Shown here piece by piece: positions 48,945 to 57,976 of a stretch of 64,000 bases of DNA. A program made the position numbers and the translations under genes. Location: the NCBI GenBank assembly GCA_024704765.1, contig JAKMXF010000266.1, positions 186,001 to 250,000 on the forward strand. Reading direction: 5' to 3'. The stretch's first letter is position 1. The number at the start of each line of letters is the position of its first letter. The notes under the pieces are model-generated. The model did no database searches. It saw only the letters and a list, made by a program, of their open reading frames with translations, and had not been told where the DNA came from. Source of the DNA: Oopsacas minuta (lineage: Eukaryota > Porifera > Hexactinellida > Lyssacinosida > Leucopsacidae).

Positions 48945-50393
48945 ATGTCGAAATGTGAAGATATTCCATCAGAAAATGTTGACGCAGACAAAACTATGGG
49001 AAGAAAACGTAAGTTCAGTACTGATGAAGATGTGAGTGACCATAAAGACGAAGTGGAAAAGGTTGAAGAATCGTCCCAAAATGTTGACGCAGACAAAACT
49101 ATGGGAAGAAAACGTAAGTTCAGTACTGATGAAGATGTGAGTGACCATAAAGACGAAGTGGAAAAGGTTGAAGAATCGTCCCAAAATGTTGACGCAGACA
49201 AAACTATGGGAAGAAAACGTAAGTTCTGTACTGATGAAGATGTGAGTGACCATAAAGACGAAGTGGAAAAGATTGAAGAATCGTCCCAAAATGTTGACCC
49301 AGACAAAACTATGGGAAGAAAACGTAAGTTCTGTACTGATGAAGATGTGAGTGACCATGAAGACGAAGTGGAAAAGGTTGAAGAATCGTCCCGAAAGAAA
49401 GCCAAAATTGAATCTTTTGTGACAGTGTTAGACGGAGGTATGGGAAGAGAATTAGATGTCAACTATCCAGATCCAGATTTCAAAGATATTTGGAGTGCTG
49501 CGCATTTGCTAAACCAGCCAGGATCTGTCTATCATGCTCATTTGTCATTCATCAGCGCTGGGGCTGAGGTAATCACAACCAGTAACTATGCTTGTGTCCC
49601 AGCTTTCCTTGCAAAAATGGATATCACTGATAAAATGTATGACTTGATAAAAGTTGCAGGAGAGCAAGCACAAAAGGCTAAAATATCATTTGAAAATCCT
49701 TCCAGCATTAGAGTCGCGGGATCAATTCCTCCCTATGGATTCAGTTACATGGGCATGAAGATCCCTGATAATTCTGAGATTATATCAAGTTACGCTAAGA
49801 TTGCTAGTGTATTATATCCATACATTGACATATTTCTATGCGAGACTATGTCTAGCATTGACGAGGCTGTAACTGCACTGAGTGGTGTGCAGACTGCTAA
49901 AAAAGATGGTATGTTAGGTGATAGAGATTTACCTGTTTGGCTATCATTCTCTCTTCTAAACATTGATAATGTGGAGCTTCATAGTGGTGAAAAGTTGGAA
50001 GATGCACTTGAGAAAATATTAGGTAAGTTTCCTGGATTTATCAATGGGTTATTCCTGAATTGTACTGGACCGGATATCATCACAGCTGCTCTACCAGTGC
50101 TGATTAGAATAGGCAAAGAACATGGAGTTGATGTATTTGGAGCTTATGCAAATAGATTTTCTCCTATTACTAATAAATCATCTAATTCTATTGAAAAAAG
50201 TTTTAAGAAAGATACACACGTTCGCAAACTTATTGATATTCCTGAAGAGGACTATTTGGAGCAGGTTAAGACTTGGATAAAGTTAGGATGTGTTGTAGTG
50301 GGAGGTTGTTGTGGGATGGGGCCAAAATACATTAAAAAGATCAGTGAATATGTTGAGAGTAGTGCTTTGGGCATTGAATCTCAACTTCCATAA
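48945..50393 (+). CDS. Homocysteine S-methyltransferase with an N-terminal charged repeat extension, 482 aa
   Basis: Residues 158-475 are a pterin-independent homocysteine S-methyltransferase (BHMT/MHT/YitJ-like barrel). They start FVTVLDGGMGREL and contain ITTSNYACVPAFL and AGSIPPYGFSYMG. The three zinc ligands are C373 in LNCTGPD and C455/C456 in GGCCGMGP. It would transfer a methyl group from a donor such as S-methylmethionine or betaine to homocysteine to give methionine. Residues 11-150 are unusual: four tandem 35-residue units, each with a basic GRKRKF patch and an acidic DEVEKVEESSQ patch, ending in SSRKKAKIE. The basic patches look like nuclear localisation signals, so nuclear entry is possible. 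The extension is not found in other family members I know. Donor specificity cannot be decided. Confidence 0.92.
   Translation: MSKCEDIPSENVDADKTMGRKRKFSTDEDVSDHKDEVEKVEESSQNVDADKTMGRKRKFSTDEDVSDHKDEVEKVEESSQNVDADKTMGRKRKFCTDEDVSDHKDEVEKIEESSQNVDPDKTMGRKRKFCTDEDVSDHEDEVEKVEESSRKKAKIESFVTVLDGGMGRELDVNYPDPDFKDIWSAAHLLNQPGSVYHAHLSFISAGAEVITTSNYACVPAFLAKMDITDKMYDLIKVAGEQAQKAKISFENPSSIRVAGSIPPYGFSYMGMKIPDNSEIISSYAKIASVLYPYIDIFLCETMSSIDEAVTALSGVQTAKKDGMLGDRDLPVWLSFSLLNIDNVELHSGEKLEDALEKILGKFPGFINGLFLNCTGPDIITAALPVLIRIGKEHGVDVFGAYANRFSPITNKSSNSIEKSFKKDTHVRKLIDIPEEDYLEQVKTWIKLGCVVVGGCCGMGPKYIKKISEYVESSALGIESQLP
48975..49394 (+). repeat. Four tandem 105-bp coding repeats
   Basis: Units begin at 48975, 49080, 49185 and 49290. 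Each codes for 35 residues starting NVDADKTMGRKRKF (NVDPDK in unit 4) and ending in EEKVEESS-like residues. Units differ by only a few bases, so the array is young or kept uniform by unequal exchange. Length is a multiple of three, so gain or loss of units keeps the frame. The broken copy at 42233 has a related unit layout with a repeated start codon. Confidence 0.92.
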
Positions 50394-50675
50394 TGCTGGT
50401 AGATTGCTATCGCTTAGTTGTCCTTCCAACTCACTTGTGTTTCATGTTAAGTATATTTAGAATTTTCAATATTTTCGATAATTCAGCAACATTTCACTCC
50501 TCCGGAGTCTAGAACTTTAGATTTTTTCTTTTATAGAATCCTATTGTTTTTTCATTTGCCAGTATTTGTTTGCAATCAAATGCCTCTACTAATCATTACT
50601 TTCCAGTTTGATATTTGATTATTTTTTATTACAATTACTACTAGCGGAGCGGCAAAAATTTAAATTTTCAATCTC

Positions 50676-50810
50676 TGCCGACAGCTTGGTATTTAATTAA
50701 ATTTGTTTGAATTAACACTATAAATTGGAGGCACTATGCGTATTGGGTTTTGTAGTGCCTCCAATTAAAGTGCTACTTTAAGCATTAATTAATATACTAA
50801 GCTGTCGGCA
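50676..50810. repeat. Foldback (MITE-like) element, 135 bp
   Basis: The ends TGCCGACAGCTT and AAGCTGTCGGCA are perfect 12-bp inverted repeats. The arms continue as imperfect complements (AATTGGAGGCACTA against TAGTGCCTCCAATT near the centre, with AT-rich DNA between), so almost the whole length could form one hairpin with a loop of about 17 bases around GCGTATTGGG. No open frame lies inside. It resembles a miniature inverted-repeat element, or a structured RNA gene. No clear target-site duplication was seen. Confidence 0.6.
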
Positions 50811-50861
50811 CAGATCGAATCCTAGACCTTTTAACGATCTTTGTCTGGAATTTCAATTAGC

Positions 50862-51182
50862 ATGGCTTATTCCCCCAATTACTTCTTCAATAAAGTTAGT
50901 CCACATGTCCGACTGTCTCATCTCGAGATTCAAACAGTTCGCAAGTTTATTCAAGGTCTTTTCTACCCAACAACTCCCATTATGATTAACTGCAAGCCTA
51001 ACCAAATGATAGTGACGTTTGGGGTGTATTTTAACAGCAAATTCTTCACTCAGAATGCATTTTTAGTAAGTTTTGCTGAAACCATCATCTCACGATGGAT
51101 GTCAACTCGTGTTAAGATATTTGTTTACAAAATACCAGCATATCAGGCGAAGAATTGGATTACTGTTCCCAAACGAATTTAG
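50862..51182 (+). CDS. Small hypothetical protein, 106 aa
   Basis: A single open frame starting MAYSPNYFFNKVSPHVRLSH and ending WITVPKRI, with rather balanced composition and no low-complexity stretch. It is rich in aromatic residues and Lys/Arg near the end (IRW, VKIFVYKIPAYQ). No signal peptide, membrane helix or known domain is recognised. It starts 51 bp after the foldback element and ends 115 bp before the BTB-kelch ATG. It could be a real small gene or an exon of a larger one. The frame is also open upstream to 50841, but 50862 is the first ATG. Confidence 0.4.
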   Translation: MAYSPNYFFNKVSPHVRLSHLEIQTVRKFIQGLFYPTTPIMINCKPNQMIVTFGVYFNSKFFTQNAFLVSFAETIISRWMSTRVKIFVYKIPAYQAKNWITVPKRI

Positions 51183-51297
51183 CGATTTTGTATGTAGTAA
51201 TAATGAATAATGTTGTATCAATGTTTTAAAGTTGGGTTTAAGAGGATGTTTATGTAATTCAAATACAATAAACTTTGCATTGTTTAAGCTAGTCGTT

Positions 51298-54200
51298 ATG
51301 GATACAACAACCTCCCATGATTCAGAGGACACTGATACACCACCATCTCGAATGGATCTGAGTGAGAACTATTCTGTTGAAATCAAGACAGAGGCAATTG
51401 ATTCTACTATATGTCCACTAATGGATATGGAGCTGCCAGACTGCATAACTCCAGACAGTTCAAGTCACATATATCAATCTGAAACACTAATTTCACAAGC
51501 ATTCGGGAAAATGAAAGCCCTGAGAGATAGCAATATGTTGTGTGACGTAATACTTGTAGTTGGTTCCAAGAGGATTAGTGCTCATAGACTTGTACTAGCT
51601 TCTACTTTTGATTACTTTTCATCTATGTTTACTCAGGTTTAGGTTAAAATACTCTCTTAATAGAAAAATATACTTTTAGTACAGTTCCTTAATGGCATGG
51701 ACGATGTTTGACGGCGATGCGAATTATATTTTAATTTCTTGTTTCTTATAGGATATGATGGAGAAGAGTCAGAGAGAAATAATCATCAGAGATATTGATG
51801 AGGATGCAGTAGAGAATCTTGTAAATTTCGCATACACCAGTCAGTTAGAGATTACCACCAATAATGTACAATCACTACTCACTGCTTCTGCCATACTACA
51901 GATGCAGTGTGTACTTGGTGCATGTGCTGAATTTCTAAGCAAGCACCTATCTTCCTACAATTGTCTGGCTATAAGGAATTTTGCTGAATCACATGGATGT
52001 TTATCCCTTGTGGAGCAGGCTAATATGTTTTTCAAGACACATTTTAAGGTTCGAATTTGCATAGTTTATTGAAATTTTATACTCTCACGAACAATATATT
52101 TATTATCCATGGCTGTATGTGATAAAAGACTGTATCTAGAGATTGAAACATGACTAAACACACCTTGGCTTGTATAGTAAATCAGCTATACATGCGTGCC
52201 TCTAATTCTAAGAATTTTAGACAAGTATAATTTACAAAATTTTCTTTCAAAACTTGAGAAAAAACTGAGAGATCCTCAGAACTGACTTTTGGCATCCAGA
52301 AGGCCAAATATTAGTCCTGTGGGTCTTTAATCAATTATTGACATAACACATACCAAATATATGAACACCATAGCCTATGATGTACACACATACTTGTACA
52401 CACAAGTGTTCTTTTGTATTGAAATTTTACAAATAGTAAAATTCATTCAATAAAGAAGCCAACCTTAGCAATGCTTTATTCATATGAATCCGATCCACTT
52501 CGATTGCATTTTTGTGTATATAAGGAGAATTTTTATGTACATAAATATTGCTCTTACATGGCTGACAAGAAAGAAACTAAGAAAGAAATTGCAAGATATA
52601 GGGAGGCGTTCCGCTCCTTCGACAAAGATGGAAATGGTTCAATTTCTATTCAGGAGTTGGGTACACTTCTTCGTTCCTTAGGCCACGCCCCGACCCCAGA
52701 AGAACTGGAGCAAATCATAATTGAGGTGGACACTGACAAAAGTGGGAATATTGAATTTGAAGAATTCTTAGTTATGATGGTGAGAAAAGATAGAGTAGGA
52801 AATGATTTAGAGGAGATTGAAAAAGCATTTAAACTGTTTGATATAAACGGGGATGGTTTCATAAGTGAAGGAGAATTAAGGGAAGTTATGGAGAAAATGG
52901 GGGAAAATCTGAGTAGTAAGCAGATTAATACTATGATGAAGGTAGCTGATTTGGATGAAGATGGGAAAGTAGGTTATCAAGACTTCCTAGCACTCATGAC
53001 TGAATCATCTAATACCTAGATTTACCGATAGATTGATACATATTCATATAATACTATAATGCAATTGAATAATTTTGCCTTTACTTGCTCAAATGGTTAT
53101 GTTATAATTCTATTGAATGTGTAGGACAACTGCTAATTATATTATATACTCCATCTTCGATTATGAAGCGAACACTCCAGATCGAAAGCACAATTATTAC
53201 ATTTGTTAACGTTCAATTACCAACAAATGGAGGGGTCACTTGACCATATTAGGAGGTTTAACCCTAGCAACCTTGGAATGCGGCAACATTCCATTCTCAA
53301 ATTGTGTCCTAATCCCATCGAGTGACCCCTTGTTCGACGCCTGAGTCTAGTTAGATTTATTTTGTTGTCCCTATAAAGAGGGAATTTATTTGTTGATCAC
53401 ACGACACCTTGGCACAATACCATGTATGGCAATGTTCCTATATACTTGTACTTTATTTAGGATTGCATCAAAACTGATGAATTTTTCCAACTGCCTATCA
53501 GTACACTTGCTCGACTCATTGACTCAGATGATTTGAATGTAGACAGTGAAGAGTTTGTATTCCAGACGATAGAGTCTTGGATTGAACGCCAGTCAAAGAA
53601 TAATCCAGATCTTGTAACTAAGTTCTCAACACTTCTCTGTAATGTGAGATTACCACTGCTCAACCCTGCATTTCTCACTTCTGCAGTGGATAAAAGCAGA
53701 TTTATCAAAACGGATTTATCCTGTCGTGATTTAGTGGATGAGGCTAAGAACTTCCATTTATTCTCAAAGACACAGTTCTCTTCCGATTGCACTACAAAGA
53801 CTTATCCAAGGAAATCTACTGCTGGCAAACTCTACGCTATAGGTAACCTTAACAGAAAATTTTGGTATTTTTGTGGGACAAAAAAGTGTCAAAATGGCCA
53901 TTTATTATTGGAATTGTAAAACGTCGCACTAGAAATTTAACAAATATTCGAGGGTAACAAACTAGATATTATGTAAATATGAATGTAGGAGGACGTGGTA
54001 AAGCAGGGGATCCTTTCCAGAGTGTAGAGCGGTATGACTACCACACAGACACTTGGCATGAAGTCACCCCTCTAAATAGTAGGAGGAGACATGTGGGTGT
54101 GGCTTATATGGACCGTAAGATATGGGCCGTTGGGGGACATGATGGTGAAGTTCATCTGAACACTGTAGAGTATTACGACCCTATACTTAATCAATGGGAG

Positions 54201-54308
54201 TATGCTGCTCCTATGATCTCATATAGGAGAGGAATAGCTGTAGCTGCACTCAATAGTTCAGATGAAAAAGGCCCACTTTATGCAATCGGTAAGCTTTCTA
54301 TTCTGTAG
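51298..54308 (+). CDS. KLHL-like: BTB-BACK-kelch (KLHL-type) protein with a shortened kelch part
   Basis: Exons 51298-51636, 51752-52048, 53461-53842 and 53989 onward keep one frame with GT-AG junctions. The protein has a 70-residue acidic leader, a BTB domain ([20 protein letters not shown] to [20 protein letters not shown]), and a BACK domain ([20 protein letters not shown] and [20 protein letters not shown]). KLHL proteins are substrate adaptors for Cullin-3 ubiquitin ligases. The kelch part has only about two and a half repeats ([38 protein letters not shown]), where the family has six. The frame either stops at 54308 (445 aa), or splices from 54288 to a tiny last exon 54677-54717 (452 aa). 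Neither restores the propeller. The large intron 52049-53460 contains a complete calmodulin-like gene. Confidence 0.82.
52558..53019 (+). CDS. Calmodulin-like four EF-hand protein nested in a KLHL intron, 153 aa
   Basis: A full calmodulin-type protein. Loop 1 reads [12 protein letters not shown], loop 2 [12 protein letters not shown], loop 3 [12 protein letters not shown] and loop 4 [12 protein letters not shown]. All four have ligands for calcium; loop 4 ends in Asp rather than Glu, which usually lowers affinity or shifts it to magnesium. Length is close to calmodulin (149 aa), with an N-terminus [20 protein letters not shown] instead of the classical one. It is too diverged to be the canonical calmodulin and may be a troponin C or calmodulin-like paralog. 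The frame is open upstream to an ATG at 52471; I prefer 52558 because the extra 29 residues look unlike coding sequence. Same strand as its host gene. Confidence 0.9.
   Translation: MADKKETKKEIARYREAFRSFDKDGNGSISIQELGTLLRSLGHAPTPEELEQIIIEVDTDKSGNIEFEEFLVMMVRKDRVGNDLEEIEKAFKLFDINGDGFISEGELREVMEKMGENLSSKQINTMMKVADLDEDGKVGYQDFLALMTESSNT
53232..53329. repeat. Foldback element in the KLHL intron, 98 bp
   Basis: The ends GGGGTCACT and AGTGACCCC are exact inverted repeats, and the pairing continues through ATTAGGA and TCCTAAT. The centre holds a second small hairpin, TGGAATG / CATTCCA around CGGCAA. Nested inverted repeats of this type suggest a MITE remnant or a structured RNA. No coding frame. 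Confidence 0.55.
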
Positions 54309-54787
54309 TATTCTATGAATTCTAATTACTACTCTACGCAATCTTGTAGATATACGAAAATAGATTTTCTACGTATTTCAGTTTACCGATAGCTAAAACT
54401 ACAATTTTATTAAGCTGCAAGCTAATTTGTAAATTATGCAATGTTGCATTGAAACTACCAGCTCTCATTAAGTGTGGAATTCTTACAATCACGAATGGCT
54501 CCTAATGTATTATTAATAGTAACATTGAAATTGTTAATTCATTTACTAAGAATATAGTTCATTACGTATTCTCTTTTATACTTCTTATTTGCATTTATTA
54601 TCACACAAATATATTATCTTTTGTTAATATATTTGTGTGATAAGAAAGCCGCTAGTGTTGATATAAACATTTCTAGGTGAATTTAGCCCAAAATCTCGTA
54701 TATTGTTTGTTGTATAACCAGCTACATTTCTAATAAATAGCTTATGTTATCAAAGTGAGCTATTGAGAATTTACTTAATCTGTTCTA
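54309..54787. other. Spacer after the kelch exons
   Basis: AT-rich DNA between the last kelch exon and ataxin-10. It contains the perfect hairpin at 54598-54643 and a possible 41-bp terminal exon at 54677-54717. I looked for further kelch repeats here and found none. Confidence 0.4.
54598..54643. repeat. Perfect hairpin, 19-bp arms
   Basis: TTATCACACAAATATATTA is followed by a 7-base spacer and its exact complement, ending in GTGTGATAA. It could act as a transcription stop, a binding site, or be a trimmed foldback element. It lies where the missing kelch repeats of the upstream gene would be expected. Confidence 0.75.
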
Positions 54788-56035
54788 ATGGACTTTTCGC
54801 TTGTATGTTTGGCCAATAAGGCAGTTACCCAATTCCAAGAATTGTTTTTGAGTAAGAAAGACGATCCAACTATTTTGTCTGTTTATTTGTCGGCTTTTTC
54901 TATCGCTTCTATTAAACCATGTTTCCAACAAGGCCTCCATATGAGTAATTTTCCCCAAATAATAGTTGAAATTTGCCAGCTGCATACATTGAAAGGAAAT
55001 GAAGTAGTGTTGAGAAAAGGTATCCAGCTTTTGGGGAATATAACCGTGCAGAATGAACCTGGTAAGGAAAAAGTTTGGAATCTTTGTTATCCTGAATTTA
55101 TCACAGAAATGCTAGATTCTTCTTACGATCTCACTGAGCTAATATGCTTTTTAATTTTTAACTGTCTCGATTGTTCCCGCGCTACAAAGCTATTCTCGTC
55201 TCCTCGCGGAATCGGTTTGATTTCACAACTCTTGTTTGAATTGACTAAGGAAGGTTCTGGTGATTTCTGTCAGCTTTTGCTCTCTCGTATTCTCTTAGAT
55301 TATAAGGGATCTGTCATGCTGTACTCATTATTCAACGAGACCAAAAAGTTCACATCTCTTTTACTATTGCTAGACTTCGTCTTTCAATCTAACGAATTTC
55401 ATATACTTAGCATGCATGAGTCATCTCATCTTGAAGTTTGCACTAATTTGATTGAAATGTTCTACAAAGATTTTCTCATTCTAAAACCGATTCTATACCA
55501 AGCTATTTCCATACTTGAAGAAAGAGCAATCGATCAACACGATATTATCACGAAAGCTGAGATTTTCAAAAGTATTCTAGCAATACTCGCGCTTTTCAGC
55601 GGATTTTCTGAATTACTTACACACTTACAATCTTTGGAAATTTTGCTGAGAGAATGTTTGACAATATTAGACAGCTTAATTAAATATTCTCAACCGAAAA
55701 TTGTGTCTAATTCCTCTCCAGCGCCACACCCTCCCATATCCAAATTCCTATACGGTATCAAACAGAACATAATGCAGATAGTAGCAAACATGCTTTACTC
55801 TAACTACCACAACGTTAACTTGGTTTATGAAGACAAAACATTATTAATACTAATATTAAACCATTGCAGTCCTGACATGTCGAATCCATTCCTTACCCAA
55901 TGGACTATTCTTGCCATCCGTAATCTCTGTCAGGATCCACGTGTGCAGTTATTGATTAGCGAGCTTAAGAAGCTTGGTATTGACCCCAACTCTGTTATGA
56001 GTAAAAGAGGTTTCAATAGTGACGCTAATACATAG
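54788..56035 (+). CDS. ATXN10: Ataxin-10 family protein, 415 aa
   Basis: An all-helical armadillo-like protein. The C-terminal ataxin-10 domain is recognisable from residue about 355: ILILNHCSPDMSNPFLTQWT followed by ILAIRNLCQDPRVQLLISEL and KKLGIDPN. In other animals the matching block reads DxxNPFIxEWAIxAIRNL. The N-terminal part has heat/arm-like helices (VVLRKGIQLLGNITVQN). Ataxin-10 takes part in cell division and basal-body or centrosome function in vertebrates and acts as a signalling scaffold. Length is a little below the human protein (475 aa). Single exon with the first ATG at 54788, only 70 bp after the possible last KLHL exon. Confidence 0.85.
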   Translation: MDFSLVCLANKAVTQFQELFLSKKDDPTILSVYLSAFSIASIKPCFQQGLHMSNFPQIIVEICQLHTLKGNEVVLRKGIQLLGNITVQNEPGKEKVWNLCYPEFITEMLDSSYDLTELICFLIFNCLDCSRATKLFSSPRGIGLISQLLFELTKEGSGDFCQLLLSRILLDYKGSVMLYSLFNETKKFTSLLLLLDFVFQSNEFHILSMHESSHLEVCTNLIEMFYKDFLILKPILYQAISILEERAIDQHDIITKAEIFKSILAILALFSGFSELLTHLQSLEILLRECLTILDSLIKYSQPKIVSNSSPAPHPPISKFLYGIKQNIMQIVANMLYSNYHNVNLVYEDKTLLILILNHCSPDMSNPFLTQWTILAIRNLCQDPRVQLLISELKKLGIDPNSVMSKRGFNSDANT

Positions 56036-56452
56036 GGTATGCGACAGTATAACGCTAACTCTATGGCAATATAGTTTCTATACTGTGTTATATTTTCCCA
56101 TCTTACAACTATTAAATATATAGCATGTTCTAATTTAAGAAATTTATAATGTTCATATCCTTTTCCACTATTAGATTAATTGCTATCTTACTATTTATTA
56201 ATTAAGTTAAGCTCCCTATGAACGTAATACATTTCATGATTCATTTACCTCAACCGCTATGACGTATTGAAAATCATACTTTCAGTTTGGACTGTTAACC
56301 AATCTTTAAGCTATATTGTGGCTAATATGAATTTGTATTGTATTACAAGATTGCATTGCTTTATTTGATGTAATAATCAATTAATATATACAAGTAATAT
56401 TATAGTTGCAGAGCCGCCGTTATGCGCATTTAATCTATTATTAAAATTGAGA
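56036..56452. other. Spacer between convergent genes
   Basis: 417 bp between the ataxin-10 stop and the stop of the minus-strand bZIP gene. It should hold both 3' UTRs. Nothing else is visible. Confidence 0.35.
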
Positions 56453-56920
56453 TCATTGATTGAGAAATGATTCTGCGTATAGATGTATTTCACTTAAGAG
56501 TTGGTGTTTTTCTGCTATGAGAGATTGTCTGAATTCTAGAAGGTTATTTACTTCTATCTCCAAACCATCCAATTCGTTGTTCATTAAAATTCTTGATTTC
56601 TTTGCTGAAAGTCTGTTAATAAACTTTCTCCTTGCTTCACGGATGAATTCTTTCTCTCTCATTGAAAAACACTTTTTGTCAATTACTCTCCCAAGATGTG
56701 TGGCTTTCATATTAACTAGTTTTCGTACTGATACTAGTTTAAGGAAAGGTTCTCCTAGGTGGTCAGAGAAATCCTCAATTAGAATATCTCTCGCGAAATG
56801 GCATTTTTCACTTGTGGCCTCAGTTACTATTCTTTCATCATTTTGATTAAGAACACTGAATATATCAGATTCACTTTTTAGCTCAATGTTTAGAATCGGT
56901 AATGCAACTTTTGCTGCCAT
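56453..56920 (-). CDS. Small Maf-like bZIP protein A, 155 aa
   Basis: A basic region with the bZIP core NRLSAKKSR (N-x2-S-A-x3-R pattern) is followed by a leucine-zipper stretch (LDGLEIEVNNLLEFRQSL, then EKHQLLSEI). Before the basic region a block VSVRKLVNMKATHLGRVIDK and CFSMREKEFIREARRKF resembles the extended homology region that defines Maf factors, which positions the protein on longer DNA sites. No activation domain is present, as in the small Mafs, so it likely acts as a dimer partner or repressor. The N-terminal 40 residues are unrelated to the two other members of this cluster. Single exon; the ATG at 56920 sits about 60 bp after a TATA box. Confidence 0.8.
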   Translation of the reverse strand: MAAKVALPILNIELKSESDIFSVLNQNDERIVTEATSEKCHFARDILIEDFSDHLGEPFLKLVSVRKLVNMKATHLGRVIDKKCFSMREKEFIREARRKFINRLSAKKSRILMNNELDGLEIEVNNLLEFRQSLIAEKHQLLSEIHLYAESFLNQ

Positions 56921-56979
56921 TTTATTATCTCTTTATCTACCTTTGGGGATATGTATTGTTATTTCTTTTGTGCCCTGAG

Positions 56980-56987
56980 TATTTATA
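56980..56987 (-). promoter_or_regulatory. TATA box of bZIP gene A
   Basis: TATAAATA on the minus strand, 60 bp before the ATG at 56920. Confidence 0.5.
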
Positions 56988-57297
56988 CATTTACATTATT
57001 TTCAATTTTGATGTATCGAAACTTGTGAAAGTTCTCATGTTCTAAATGAATCTATCAATCATTGTTGAGACAAAGTATTTTGTGTTCCGAAAATGAAAAC
57101 GGTAGATATGTTTACTGCAGTATCTTTCTTAGAGCAGGCGACCTCTAATTCATATACTATTCGCTTATGTTGACGTTTCATTCTTTCTAGTTATTCTGGT
57201 AATTCTTGTATATTGTGACTCTGTCCTATCGACAATTTTCGTCTGAGATTAAGATTTTCAATAATTAGATATTTTAATGCAATATTTTTATTTCGAT

Positions 57298-57708
57298 TCA
57301 TTTCTATTAATAGATTTTCAACGATTTTCCATTACAAAATTTCACTATCAGTTTTGATTTCTCGTAATTTTAATGTTTACGTCTGGTTACACAATGTTTA
57401 CTGCTCGAAGTTTCAAATTCTGTAACCCCATATCTTTGAATTTGCGACTATGTCATTTCGGTTTATTTCTAATAATAGATTCTCACAATTTTCTTGTTCG
57501 GATGAAAATGCAAATGCTTCGGTATCAAATCTGAATTTATCCAAATTATTCCCTCTTTATTTATGATTCCAACGATTTTCAAGTAATTCTCAATTCGAAA
57601 CTTTCCCCATCTGTCTTGAATTCTCGTGTTTTTATGTCTACGTAAGATTACGTATGTTGAACTGCCTCAAGGGTTCAAATTTTGTAACCCCAGTTTTCTA
57701 ATGTTCAT
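57298..57708. repeat. Degenerate direct repeat, two units of about 150 bp
   Basis: Unit 1 lies at about 57298-57445 and unit 2 at about 57562-57708. They share ordered landmarks: AACGATTTTC, then TCTCGT with a T-rich tail, then TTTACGTC or TCTACGTA, then TTCAAATTCTGTAACCCC against TTCAAATTTTGTAACCCC. Spacing between the units is about 264 bp, and an extra ATAGATTCTCACAATTTTC between them (about 57475) hints at a third partial unit. No coding content. Unit borders are approximate. Confidence 0.5.
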
Positions 57709-57832
57709 TCAATGCATTCGCCTCCAGCCTCATTATGCGAACCTTGATGCATGATGGCTGCCAGTAACCATTTGACTGTTTTAGCACCTTGATTACACAC
57801 TATATACAATTATAATATCCAATTACACTATA

Positions 57833-57974
57833 CAGTAAAACTCAGATAAAACATATCCCTTCAGGGGATCAAAAATTAATACGTACTATCTGAGTGTACG
57901 TCTTATCTTAATATGGACTGTATTAAGTGAAGTATATGTTAACCGAGTGTACGGCCTATCCGAGCTTTACTTTA
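57833..57974. mobile_element. MITE with pogo/Tigger-like ends, 142 bp
   Basis: The left end reads CAGTAAAACTCAGATA, and the right end read inward is AAGTAAAGCTCGGATA; 13 of 16 bases agree. The element is flanked by TA on both sides (57831-57832 and 57975-57976), the target site of Tc1/mariner and pogo transposons. The ends resemble the CAGT-AAACTCG-ATA ends of pogo-like elements. It has no open frame, so any movement would need a transposase elsewhere. A GAGTGTACG motif is repeated at 57883 and about 57945. Confidence 0.5.
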
Positions 57975-57976
57975 TA

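Noticed and set aside
48923-49462. Two long minus-strand open frames with repeating FSTSS / HIFIST units
   Set aside because: They are the antisense of the 105-bp repeats of the methyltransferase gene; any multiple-of-three repeat keeps several frames open.
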